Origin: JANQRV01 sp964533785
GTDB taxonomy: Bacteria > Bacteroidota > Bacteroidia > Chitinophagales > Saprospiraceae
DNA: 12,725 nucleotides
Direction: 5' to 3'
Assembly: GCA_964533785.1 (NCBI GenBank)
Contig: CAZHNG010000199.1
Location: forward strand, 1-12,725
Shown piece after piece: positions 1-7,456 of this stretch. Positions within the stretch are counted from its first letter, which is position 1, and each line of letters starts with the position of its first letter. The position numbers were made by a program, and so were the translations under genes. The notes beneath the pieces are model-generated. The model was not told where the DNA came from, made no database searches, and saw only the letters and a program-made list of their open reading frames with translations.

Positions 1-20
1 TGAATATCAGCGTTTTGTTG

Positions 21-48
21 TCTAAAATCTAGCGTCTAGCGTCAAAAG
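21..48. repeat. short TCTAGCG heptamer array (left end)
   Basis: Four units in 7-bp register: TCTAAAA, TCTAGCG, TCTAGCG and TCAAAAG. The two central units (28-41) are identical and the outer two are degenerate. The same heptamer forms a much longer array at the right end of the window. The array lies about 60 bp beyond the stop codon of the broken esterase gene. A heptamer array cannot keep a reading frame, and no ORF crosses it. Confidence 0.8.
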
Positions 49-105
49 TCCAATTGAGTACCAAGTTATTAAATATAATCAGCACTTCTGCCAAATATTC
101 TGTAT

Positions 106-363
106 TCAAAATTTCATCAACCGAATTAATGCTTCCCATTTTCCAATACCACCATCCTTGCGGTCATCTCCTACCGGATTGCCGTGGAATATCCATACAC
201 CCCGCATAGGTTGGCTTAGGTGTTCGGGCAAATCTACGTTGTAGCCGAATCCTTCCATGTTGGATTGGCCGCCCAGGTAGAAAAGTAGAAAGGTGTCTTT
301 TACCTGGCAGTGTGCAAAAATGGGTAGTAGGCTAATAAAGATTGGAAATATTCTTTTGATCAC
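106..363 (-). pseudogene. 5' remnant of a secreted SASA-family carbohydrate acetylesterase
   Basis: The 85-residue product starts with a Lys-Arg n-region and a hydrophobic stretch (about residues 4-17) that look like a signal peptide. It continues into LGGQSNMEG (residues 30-38), the conserved block around the nucleophilic serine of sialate O-acetylesterase/DUF303-type esterases (Ser34 here). The family likeness runs to KWEAL (75-79); six unrelated residues and a stop follow. Known members have roughly 250 residues or more and place the catalytic His/Asp block near the C-terminus, so that part is absent. The only start in frame is GTG at 363, because the frame upstream has no ATG before a stop. 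The gene lies 66 bp downstream of the Tat-signal Gfo/Idh gene on the same strand and was probably its operon partner. I read it as a non-functional deletion remnant. A functional short protein is unlikely. Confidence 0.72.
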
Positions 364-410
364 AATCGATTGATTTGCATAAAAAGAATCTTTTGATAGA
401 ATCTTACGGG

Positions 411-436
411 GCGCGGAATAAATTCCACGCTACAAG
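411..436 (-). repeat. palindromic repeat, copy 1, overlapping the stop of the Tat Gfo/Idh gene
   Basis: The core GCGGAATAAATTCC is followed by ACGCTACAAG. Positions 413-436 match 9944-9967 at 22 of 24 bases. The sequence is palindromic: 411-419 pairs with 422-430 with one C:A mismatch, which becomes a G:U pair in minus-strand RNA. This fits a hairpin in the transcript of the neighbouring gene. The repeat supplies that gene's TAG stop (430-432) and its last codon. No T-run follows, so it is not a standard intrinsic terminator. It could be a REP-like element acting on 3' ends. Confidence 0.65.
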
Positions 437-1854
437 TGAAAGTTCCAATCCCCTCTATAAGTCCGTTTCACGAAACGGTTAGCGGGTTCGAAATTGGTAA
501 TTTTCATTTGTTCCCCATCCCAAAGCAGTTCTTTGCGGCCGGGATACGTCCATTTGTAGAAGCTGTCTTCCGGTTCTGCGTAATTATAACTCAATACGGC
601 GAGATTCCCCATCAATACTGTTTCCGTTAATGGTCCCGCTTCCGCGAAAGAGGAACTGGTATAGGCGCCGTAGCCTTCCTTACAGGCCTTGACCCATTGT
701 TGTTGATGGCCTACTTCCCCATTTTGAACCAAAGGTTTCGAAGGTTCCGGTTTTTTGATGAACTTCATCTTTGCGGTGGGTAAAATAGTGGGGTTGGTAC
801 CAAAAAGACCGGCCATCAATTTACCCTGGCTGCCTTCAAAGAGCATACCGCCATCGAAATCGCTCATGGGTTCGTCGGGCAACAATTCCTTCGGTCTTTC
901 GGGTAAGATGCCACCGTCGTACCAGATCAGCTCCACTGGGATCAGGTCTTCCCGTTGTGGAAATTGAATGTGTATCTTGGAAGCTGCAGGGTAGCTATCC
1001 ATTGTATTATCCGCTTCGAAAAAGCCGCTCCATTTAAGTACCGCACTGCAATAAACGGATGTGGGGTACCCCAATTTCAGGGCGCGAAAAGGCACGTCCA
1101 TGAAGTGGCAGCCCATATCGCCTAATGCTCCGGTGCCAAAGTCGACCCACCCCCGCCAATTGGCCGGTATGTATAGGTTATTAAACTCTCTTTTCGGTGC
1201 CGTCCCGAGCCACAGGTCCCAGTCTACTTCTTTGGGTACGGGATGCTCTTCTTTAGGGGCCGGAATGCCTTGCGGCCAGACCGGGCGGTTGGTCCAAACG
1301 TGCACTTTGTGGACATCCCCGACCAATCCCTGTTGTATCCAGGATTCGATGTAACGCGTGCTATCGCCGCTACTACCTTGATTGCCCATTTGAGTGACTA
1401 CCTGGTATTTTTCGGCAGCCTGCGTCAATATCCTTGCTTCGTAGATGTCATGGGTCAGTGGTTTTTCGCAGTAAACGTGTTTCCCCATTTTCATGGCCGC
1501 TAGTGCGTGTACACCGTGCATGTGATCGGGAGTACTAACCAACACGGCATCAATGTTCTGATCCTCTTTTTCCAGCATTTCGCGAAAATCACGATAATAG
1601 GGAGCTTTCGAAAATTGTTTACGCGCTTCTACAGCCTGACGATCATCGACATCGCACAGGGCTACGATATTATCCGTTCCGCCATTGTAGGAACGCTCAA
1701 TATTGACGGCACCTTTTCCGCCAACACCAATGGCAGCGATATTCAACTTGTCACTAGGAGGAGTAAAACCTCTACCTCCCAGCACATGACGCGGTACAAT
1801 CGTAATACCGGCTACTGAGGCACCGGAGACTTCTAAAAATTTTCTTCGTTTCAA
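430..1854 (-). CDS. Tat-exported Gfo/Idh/MocA family oxidoreductase
   Basis: This 474-residue protein opens with MKRRKFLEVSG and a hydrophobic stretch, a twin-arginine signal (RR at 3-4), so it is predicted to be folded with its cofactor and then exported. A dinucleotide-binding Rossmann domain follows (IAAIGVGGKG, 39-48; ALCDVD, 65-70), then the family motif CEKP (129-132, Lys131). The C-terminal alpha/beta domain carries GDMGCH (245-250), whose Asp and His sit where the family's catalytic pair is expected. Relatives include NAD(P)-dependent sugar dehydrogenases and GH109-type glycosidases that use tightly bound NAD, and sequence alone does not separate these. The start is TTG at 1852-1854: no in-frame ATG lies nearby upstream, and this codon sits directly before the Tat motif. 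The acetylesterase remnant follows on the same strand, suggesting a former carbohydrate-processing operon. The family call is firm; the substrate is unknown. Confidence 0.92.
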   Translation of the reverse strand: MKRRKFLEVSGASVAGITIVPRHVLGGRGFTPPSDKLNIAAIGVGGKGAVNIERSYNGGTDNIVALCDVDDRQAVEARKQFSKAPYYRDFREMLEKEDQNIDAVLVSTPDHMHGVHALAAMKMGKHVYCEKPLTHDIYEARILTQAAEKYQVVTQMGNQGSSGDSTRYIESWIQQGLVGDVHKVHVWTNRPVWPQGIPAPKEEHPVPKEVDWDLWLGTAPKREFNNLYIPANWRGWVDFGTGALGDMGCHFMDVPFRALKLGYPTSVYCSAVLKWSGFFEADNTMDSYPAASKIHIQFPQREDLIPVELIWYDGGILPERPKELLPDEPMSDFDGGMLFEGSQGKLMAGLFGTNPTILPTAKMKFIKKPEPSKPLVQNGEVGHQQQWVKACKEGYGAYTSSSFAEAGPLTETVLMGNLAVLSYNYAEPEDSFYKWTYPGRKELLWDGEQMKITNFEPANRFVKRTYRGDWNFHL

Positions 1855-1932
1855 AGTTGATCTGTTTTTTAAAAAAGACGTTATGTATAGATGAATTGGC
1901 TTTTATTTTAAACCTGGGGCAATTCTTAATAT

Positions 1933-2098
1933 TTAAGTAGTAGAGCAATATTAAATTGCTTTTTTGATTAAGGAGATTTTTTCGCTGATCAAGGCGCAAA
2001 AAGCGCACATAGCCGGGGTTCTGTAAGCTTTTTGTAACGCCGAGCAGCGGAAAAAGAGCCCATCAAAAAAGATAATTTAGTGTTGCTATACTACTTAA
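1933..2098 (+). repeat. 166-bp imperfect fold-back (long inverted repeat)
   Basis: The arms at 1933-2012 and 2019-2098 are imperfect inverted copies around a CCGGGG loop. By hand alignment, about 60 Watson-Crick pairs form, including TTAAGTAGTA (1933-1942), AGCAA (1944-1948), CTTTTTTGAT (1959-1968), CGCTG (1983-1987), GGCG (1993-1996) and CAAAAAGC (1997-2004). Small bulges and one internal loop (1969-1976 against 2056-2061) interrupt the pairing. Five mismatches are G:U pairs in plus-strand RNA and one would be G:U in minus-strand RNA, which hints at a plus-strand transcript. Both ends finish in TTAA, so a fold-back MITE with a TTAA target site is an alternative. It begins 79 bp upstream of the Gfo/Idh start. 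Confidence 0.75.
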
Positions 2099-2399
2099 GC
2101 GTTTATAAAGTTATTGGGTTTTGCGGTTAGAAATTTTGGCGATTTTTCCATAATCAAATATCCAGAACCCTACAACGCAACCCTAAAGTTATTAAATTCC
2201 AAATACGGTAAAACTGCCTCTAAGTTAGTAAAGTCGACACTAGTGCTTCCCACCAGACTTCAGATTGTTTAAAAATAAATAAATGGCGCCCCATCGTTGA
2301 AAGGCTAAAATTTTGTAATCTTACTTTCTTATTGGACTTTTGCAGCTACCTGCCCACCCTGGCGGTAACGCTAGACATTGGACAGAACAAACACAAATC

Positions 2400-2469
2400 T
2401 TTGATAATCAACATATAATCATACGTAGGACAACCGCTCCGAATTGCTTTTTTTAAATTGATTATCAAA
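2400..2469. promoter_or_regulatory. paired TTGATWATCAA palindromes upstream of malic enzyme
   Basis: TTTGATAATCAA (2400-2411) and its exact reverse complement TTGATTATCAAA (2458-2469) flank 46 bp. Each contains an 11-bp perfect palindrome, TTGAT-W-ATCAA, with centres at 2406 and 2463, 57 bp apart. The second copy ends 21 bp before the ATG at 2490. Two copies of a dyad directly upstream of a metabolic gene suggest binding sites for a dimeric transcription factor, possibly with DNA looping. A 12-bp RNA stem formed by both copies is the alternative. The regulator is unknown. Confidence 0.45.
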
Positions 2470-2489
2470 CACTTAAAACGTCATGTCGA

Positions 2490-4838
2490 ATGTCTGATAT
2501 CTTAAATCACAACAAAAAAACCAGCACTGCAATGGATAAAAACCCACTTAAAGAAGAAGCGCTTTATTACCACGCTAAAGGCAGACCCGGAAAGATAGAA
2601 GTGATCCCAACTAAAGAAACGGCTAATCAACGAGACTTATCACTTGCTTATTCTCCAGGAGTAGCCGAACCATGTCGCGCCATTGATATCAACAGCAACG
2701 ATGTATACAAATATACCGCTAAGGGAAACCTGGTCGCCGTTATCAGCAACGGTACGGCAGTCTTAGGTTTAGGAGATATTGGGCCCCAGGCCGGCAAACC
2801 GGTAATGGAGGGAAAAGGACTGCTTTTCAAGATCTACGCAGATATCGATTGCTTCGACTTGGAACTGGACACCAAAGATGTTGATGAGTTCGTGCGTACG
2901 GTAAAGATTCTGGAACCTACTTTTGGGGGGATCAACCTGGAAGATATTTCTGCTCCCGAGTGTTTTGACATTGAAGAACGGTTAAAAGAAGTACTCAATA
3001 TACCCGTGATGCACGACGATCAGCATGGTACGGCTATCATTAGTGGTGCTGCTTTGCTCAATGCTCTGGAGCTGGTCGAAAAAGATATTTCTACAGTCAA
3101 AATTATCGTCAATGGTGCCGGCGCCTCCGCTATTTCCTGTACCCGTATTTATATTTCACTGGGTGCCAAAAAGGAGAACATTTATATGTTCGACAGTAAA
3201 GGGTTGATTCATCCCGACCGCGACAATTTGAACGGTAAAAAACCGGAATTCGTTAACGGAAATGTACCAGCCGACACTTCTTTATCGGAGATCCTCGTTG
3301 ATGCCGATGTTTTTATAGGGTTATCAAAAGGAGATGTACTAAGCCCGGATATGATCAAGAATATGGCGGAGAACTGCATCATTTTCGCCATGGCGAATCC
3401 CGACCCTGAAATCGCTTACGACCTGGCCACTGCTACCCGTCCGGATTGTATTATGGCTACGGGACGTTCCGATTTCCCCAATCAGGTGAACAACGTACTA
3501 GGGTTCCCGTTCATCTTTCGCGGCGCACTGGATGTACGGGCCTCCCAAATTAATGAAGAAATGAAATTAGCCGCCGTTCACGCCCTGGCGGATCTGGCTA
3601 AAAAACCGGTACCCGAGATCGTAAACATGGCCTATAACAACGTTAACCTCAAATTTGGCCGGGATTACATCATACCCAAACCCGTAGATCCCAGGTTGAT
3701 CACGACCGTAGCACCCGCAGTAGCCAAAGCGGCCATGGAATCAGGCGTTGCCAAATATCCCATTACGGACTGGGAGGCCTACCACGAAGAGCTCACTAAA
3801 CGGGTTGGAAGTGACAATACCATATCACGAATCATTGAAACCAAAGCCAAACAGGATCCAAAAAAGGTCGTTTTTGTCGATGGTGAAAACATCTCCGTCC
3901 TGAAAGCCGCTCAAATTGTTCAAGAGGAACATATCGCCTATCCTATTCTATTGGGTAATCAGCAGAAGATCAGAGCTTTGTTGGAGGAATACCAAATCAC
4001 TTTACCCGATGTGCCAATTATTGATCCCACTTTACCTACAACCGATCAGGAAAAACAAACCCTAAAAAAGTATAGTAACTTATTGTATGAAAAAAGAAAA
4101 CGCAAAGGGATAACCCCCATGGAATCAAAAGATATGATGCGCAGCCGCAGTTATTATGGTTCCATGATGGTAGAAACAGGGGATGCCGATGCTATGATCG
4201 GAGGCTTGACCAAAAAATATCCCTATACCCTTCAGCCTGCATTACAGGTGATCGGTCCGCGTGAAGGAGTGAAAAAAGTCGCCGGAATGCATATTCTTAT
4301 CACTAAAGAAGGCCCTTTATTCCTGGCAGATACTACGGTTAACCACTTTCTTACCTCAGAAGATATCGCCGATATTACGGAGTTGGTCGCCGAACAGGTT
4401 GAAATACTGAATATGCAACCTAAAATTGCCCTGATTACGTATTCGAACTTCGGCTCTATTCCTCGTGGAGAATCGGCAATGCTGATGCGTAAAGCAACGG
4501 CCATTCTGCACGAAAGACATCCTGACTGGATCGTGGATGGAGAGATGCAGGCGCACCTGGCACTTAATCCGCAGTTGCTGCAACAATTTCATCCCTTTTC
4601 AAAATTGGCCGGACATCGGGCTAACGTACTGATATTCCCCAACTTATCAGCAGCAAATATTGCCTATAATTTAATCCACGATGTTTCCAATATGGGGCTC
4701 ATTGGCCCTATTTTGCTGGGGTTGAATAAACCGGTGCACGTTCTGCAATTAGGAGCGGACATCAGGCAGATCATTGACATGGTAGGGGTTGCAGTAGTAG
4801 GTGCACAACGGAAGCGAAAGAAAATGCTTAGTTTTTGA
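2490..4838 (+). CDS. maeB: NADP-dependent malic enzyme, MaeB type with C-terminal PTA-like domain
   Basis: This enzyme decarboxylates malate to pyruvate with formation of NADPH in the cytoplasm. The N-terminal malic domain has SLAYSPGVAEPC (51-62, with the expected catalytic Tyr54) and GKPVMEGKG (102-110, the expected catalytic lysine region). Metal ligands are expected at NLED (149-152) and HDDQHG (175-180). The nucleotide-binding domain has NGAGASAISC (208-217). From about residue 445 the protein matches a phosphotransacetylase-like domain; in characterised MaeB enzymes this domain is regulatory, senses acetyl-CoA and is not a working transacetylase. The 782-residue length fits this hybrid class. 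The start is uncertain: ATG at 2490 adds 14 residues before Met15 (ATG at 2532), and the shorter form starting MDKNPLKEEALYYH looks more like relatives. A four-codon frame (ATG at 2483, stop at 2495-2497) overlaps the first ATG. EttA follows 72 bp downstream of the stop. Confidence 0.95.
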   Translation: MSDILNHNKKTSTAMDKNPLKEEALYYHAKGRPGKIEVIPTKETANQRDLSLAYSPGVAEPCRAIDINSNDVYKYTAKGNLVAVISNGTAVLGLGDIGPQAGKPVMEGKGLLFKIYADIDCFDLELDTKDVDEFVRTVKILEPTFGGINLEDISAPECFDIEERLKEVLNIPVMHDDQHGTAIISGAALLNALELVEKDISTVKIIVNGAGASAISCTRIYISLGAKKENIYMFDSKGLIHPDRDNLNGKKPEFVNGNVPADTSLSEILVDADVFIGLSKGDVLSPDMIKNMAENCIIFAMANPDPEIAYDLATATRPDCIMATGRSDFPNQVNNVLGFPFIFRGALDVRASQINEEMKLAAVHALADLAKKPVPEIVNMAYNNVNLKFGRDYIIPKPVDPRLITTVAPAVAKAAMESGVAKYPITDWEAYHEELTKRVGSDNTISRIIETKAKQDPKKVVFVDGENISVLKAAQIVQEEHIAYPILLGNQQKIRALLEEYQITLPDVPIIDPTLPTTDQEKQTLKKYSNLLYEKRKRKGITPMESKDMMRSRSYYGSMMVETGDADAMIGGLTKKYPYTLQPALQVIGPREGVKKVAGMHILITKEGPLFLADTTVNHFLTSEDIADITELVAEQVEILNMQPKIALITYSNFGSIPRGESAMLMRKATAILHERHPDWIVDGEMQAHLALNPQLLQQFHPFSKLAGHRANVLIFPNLSAANIAYNLIHDVSNMGLIGPILLGLNKPVHVLQLGADIRQIIDMVGVAVVGAQRKRKKMLSF

Positions 4839-4910
4839 TGTTAGAGGAAAGAATCTTTCTCTATCCATAATTCTTTGTTATTTTACCACAAAATTTTTGA
4901 TTCATACACT

Positions 4911-6590
4911 ATGGCAGACAATAAAGTGATATTTGCGATGGAGGGCGTTTCCAAGTCCTTCTCTTCTGGTAAAAAGGTATTGAATAATATTTGGTTAAGT
5001 TTTTTCTACGGTGCTAAAATAGGTGTGCTGGGACTGAATGGCTCCGGTAAATCGACGCTTTTAAAGATCATTGCCGGCAAGGACCCCAATTATGAAGGAA
5101 AGATCAGTTTTGATGGTAATTATAAAATAGGCTTTCTGGAGCAGGAACCTCAGTTGGATGAATCCAAAACGGTACGGGAAGTGGTGGAAGAAGGAGTACA
5201 GGAGATCGTCGATCTGTTAAAAGCCTACGAAGAGATCAACCTCAAGTTCTCGGAGCCCATGAGCGACGATGAAATGAACAAACTCATCGAAAAGCAAGGG
5301 GAAATGATGGAACAACTGGACCATCATAATGCCTGGGAGCTCGATAATCGCCTGAATACGGCTATGGAAGCACTGCGGTGCCCGCCCGATGATGCGCCGG
5401 TCAATGTGCTTTCAGGGGGTGAACGCCGCCGGGTGGCTCTAGCCCGTTTGTTGCTTAGCAATCCCGATATCCTTTTATTGGACGAGCCTACCAACCACCT
5501 AGATGCCGAATCCGTACACTGGTTGGAGCAGTACTTACGCAATTTTCCGGGCACAGTGATCGCCGTTACGCACGATCGTTATTTTTTGGACAATGTAGCC
5601 GGTTGGATCCTGGAACTCGACCGTGGTGAAGGTATCCCCTGGCAAGGCAATTACTCTTCCTGGCTGGAACAAAAGGCCAAGCGACTGGAAATGGAAGAAA
5701 AATCGGAAAGCAAACGTCGTAAAACTTTGGAGCGAGAATTGGAATGGATCCGAATGGCTCCCAAAGCCAAACAAGCCAAAGGTAAGGCCCGACTGAATGC
5801 TTACGACAAACTGGCCAGCGAGGAAACCAAAGAACGAGAATCTAAACTGGAGATCTATATTCCTCCCGGGCCACGTCTCGGTGATGTTGTTATTGATATC
5901 GATCATCTCACTAAAGGCTACGGGGATCGAATCCTACTCGAAGACCTGAGCTTCAGCGTGCCAAAAAATGCGGTGGTCGGGATCATCGGCCCCAACGGAG
6001 TGGGAAAAAGTACACTCTTCCGAATGATCATGGAGCAAGAACAACCCGACGGTGGGAATATCCGCATTGGAGATACCGTTAAATTGGCCTACGTGGATCA
6101 AAGTCACGAAGAACTACAAGATGGCAACAAAACGGTATACCAGGCAGTATCCGGGGGCAATGATATATTAGAGATCGGGAATACATCAGTCAATGCACGA
6201 GCTTATCTCAGCCGCTTCAACTTCTCCGGTAGCGATCAGCAAAAGAAGGTGAGTGTACTCTCCGGCGGGGAGCGTAATCGACTCCATCTGGCGATGACTT
6301 TACGCGAAGGGGGTAATGTCTTATTGCTCGATGAGCCAACGAATGACATTGACGTCAATACTTTGCGGGCGCTGGAAGATGCGTTGGATAGTTTTGCCGG
6401 TTGTGTGCTGGTCATTTCTCACGACCGTTGGTTTATTGACCGCCTGGCTACGCATATTTTATCCTTCGAAGACGATGGAGAAGTGGTTTTTTACGAGGGC
6501 AATTACAGTCAGTACGAGGCGATGAAAAAGGAGAAGCTGGGAGATGTTACGCCAAGGCGGCCGCGCTTTAAGAATGTTATTAATCGGTGA
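4911..6590 (+). CDS. ettA: ABC-F translation factor EttA (energy-dependent translational throttle)
   Basis: This 559-residue soluble protein has two ABC ATPase domains and no membrane segment. The first domain has Walker A GLNGSGKST (41-49), signature LSGGE (167-171) and Walker B ILLLDE (187-192). The linker (about 240-325), which includes GIPWQGNYSSWLEQK and KGKARL, matches EttA's ribosome-contacting PtIM region. The second domain has Walker A GPNGVGKST (360-368, Val replacing the usual Ala), signature LSGGE (450-454) and Walker B LLLDE (471-475). From memory the sequence follows E. coli EttA closely through the whole length, including IPPGPRLGD (317-325) and SHDRWF. EttA binds the ribosomal E site and links the first peptide bond to the ATP/ADP ratio. 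The reading frame is open upstream to a TTG at 4875, but ATG at 4911 (MADNKV) matches the family's N-terminus. Confidence 0.95.
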   Translation: MADNKVIFAMEGVSKSFSSGKKVLNNIWLSFFYGAKIGVLGLNGSGKSTLLKIIAGKDPNYEGKISFDGNYKIGFLEQEPQLDESKTVREVVEEGVQEIVDLLKAYEEINLKFSEPMSDDEMNKLIEKQGEMMEQLDHHNAWELDNRLNTAMEALRCPPDDAPVNVLSGGERRRVALARLLLSNPDILLLDEPTNHLDAESVHWLEQYLRNFPGTVIAVTHDRYFLDNVAGWILELDRGEGIPWQGNYSSWLEQKAKRLEMEEKSESKRRKTLERELEWIRMAPKAKQAKGKARLNAYDKLASEETKERESKLEIYIPPGPRLGDVVIDIDHLTKGYGDRILLEDLSFSVPKNAVVGIIGPNGVGKSTLFRMIMEQEQPDGGNIRIGDTVKLAYVDQSHEELQDGNKTVYQAVSGGNDILEIGNTSVNARAYLSRFNFSGSDQQKKVSVLSGGERNRLHLAMTLREGGNVLLLDEPTNDIDVNTLRALEDALDSFAGCVLVISHDRWFIDRLATHILSFEDDGEVVFYEGNYSQYEAMKKEKLGDVTPRRPRFKNVINR

Positions 6591-6625
6591 TTTTGGAGAA
6601 ATAACAGAAGAAGCCGTCTCATAAG

Positions 6626-6662
6626 TAAAAACACAAAGGAAATGAAGAAAATAGTGTTTTTA
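6626..6662 (+). repeat. 9-bp inverted repeat after ettA
   Basis: TAAAAACAC (6626-6634) and GTGTTTTTA (6654-6662) are perfect inverted copies around a purine-rich 19-nt loop, starting 36 bp past the ettA stop. The stem is A/T-rich and lacks a following T-run beyond its own arm. It could be a weak transcription end or mRNA 3' hairpin. Confidence 0.4.
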
Positions 6663-6670
6663 ACACACCT

Positions 6671-6699
6671 CCAGCATTCTTGTAATAAATAGATGCTGG
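6671..6699. repeat. 7-bp inverted repeat after ettA
   Basis: CCAGCAT (6671-6677) and ATGCTGG (6693-6699) form a perfect 7-bp stem around a 15-nt loop, extendable by one T:G pair. It lies 8 bp beyond the preceding inverted repeat, so two hairpins stand in tandem between ettA and the ABC transporter genes. No T-run follows, so intrinsic termination is not supported. The tandem hairpins do suggest that the transporter genes are not simply part of the ettA operon. Confidence 0.4.
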
Positions 6700-6829
6700 C
6701 GCATAAAATCAATCAAACTGAACACTCTAATCTTAAACAACCTCAATTCCATCATTCTCAAAAACCATGTCTCTGTAGAAATGTTAATCCACAAAATAGT
6801 ATTACATTCGGTGAAAAATTAATTCGCAA

Positions 6830-7456
6830 ATGCTGATTACCCGTAACCTTCAGTTTGCCTATCGAAATGCCGAACCGCTCTCCTTTCCGGATATTGAATG
6901 TAAAAATGGAGAGCAGTGGTTGATATTAGGACAGTCCGGAAGCGGAAAGACCACCCTTCTCAATCTCCTTGCCGGGCTCCGCACCCCCAGGTCGGGCTCC
7001 ATTTTTATTAATGATACGGAGATCAACCGGCTGTCATCTACTCAAATGGATCATTTCAGAGGGCGCAATATCGGTATCATTTTTCAGCAATCGCATTTTG
7101 TTTCTTCTTTGACTGTCCAGGAAAATTTAATGCTTGCCCAACAATTAGCTAAGGTTAAACCTAATCTGGATATTATTGAAACCAAGTTGGCGCATCTGAA
7201 CGTGAGTCACAAGCTTAAGGACAAACCCAAAAACTTGAGCGTAGGGGAACAGCAACGAGTGGCGATCGCCCGGGCAATAGTCAACAATCCCACCATCATT
7301 CTGGCCGATGAACCGACTTCAGCGCTGGATGATGAAAACACGGAGCAAGTGATTAAATTACTGCGCACGGAAGCTTCGGAAGCCAATGCCATTCTATTAA
7401 TCGTCACCCACGACAATCGTTTAAAGAACGTTTTTGAAAAGCAAATCCAACTATGA
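6830..7456 (+). CDS. ABC transporter ATP-binding protein, LolD/MacB-like
   Basis: This 208-residue single ABC domain would power the permease encoded immediately downstream. Walker A is GQSGSGKT (34-41, Lys40), the Q-loop is FQQ (Gln86), the signature is LSVGE (136-140, Val replacing the first Gly of LSGGE), Walker B is IILADE (156-161) with the catalytic Glu161, and the H-loop histidine is His194. The EPTSALD D-loop and overall length suit the MacB/LolD/FtsE group, which works by mechanotransmission or extraction from the inner membrane rather than by conventional channel transport. The stop overlaps the permease start in ATGA (7453-7456), so the two genes are translationally coupled. A TACATTCG sequence at 6803-6810 differs by one base from the Bacteroidetes -7 consensus and could be the promoter, but this is weak. 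The substrate cannot be read from this subunit. Confidence 0.9.
   Translation: MLITRNLQFAYRNAEPLSFPDIECKNGEQWLILGQSGSGKTTLLNLLAGLRTPRSGSIFINDTEINRLSSTQMDHFRGRNIGIIFQQSHFVSSLTVQENLMLAQQLAKVKPNLDIIETKLAHLNVSHKLKDKPKNLSVGEQQRVAIARAIVNNPTIILADEPTSALDDENTEQVIKLLRTEASEANAILLIVTHDNRLKNVFEKQIQL

Larger units (their letters stand above)
1855..2489. other. 635-bp divergent spacer between Gfo/Idh and malic enzyme
   Basis: No convincing gene is present; an open frame on the minus strand across 1772-2008 overlaps the Gfo/Idh start and the fold-back and has no protein-like character. The spacer contains the long fold-back (1933-2098), a direct repeat TAAAGTTATT (2106-2115 and 2184-2193) and the paired 11-bp palindromes just before the malic enzyme gene. 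Promoters for both divergent genes must lie here, but I found no exact match to the Bacteroidetes -7 motif TAnnTTTG. Confidence 0.7.

Noticed and set aside
1772..2008. Open frame of 78 codons on the minus strand overlapping the Gfo/Idh start
   Set aside because: It overlaps the real gene in another frame and runs through the fold-back; composition is not protein-like and no domain is recognisable.
2341..2375. G/C-rich imperfect palindrome (CCACCCTGGCGGT region) upstream of malic enzyme
   Set aside because: The arms do not pair well over more than a few bases; it may be a decayed repeat but cannot be supported alone.
2377..2403. Bacteroidetes-type promoter for malic enzyme (ATTG plus AATCTTTG)
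   Set aside because: The -7-like sequence has one mismatch to TAnnTTTG and the 15-bp spacing is shorter than the expected 19 or so.
3822..4800. Separate phosphotransacetylase activity for the C-terminal part of malic enzyme
   Set aside because: The domain is fused in frame to a MaeB-type malic enzyme, where it is known as an acetyl-CoA-responsive regulatory domain; no evidence supports an independent gene or activity.
6626..6699. Intrinsic (Rho-independent) terminator after ettA
   Set aside because: Two inverted repeats exist, but one has an A/T-only type stem and neither is followed by an independent T-run, so only inverted repeats are reported.
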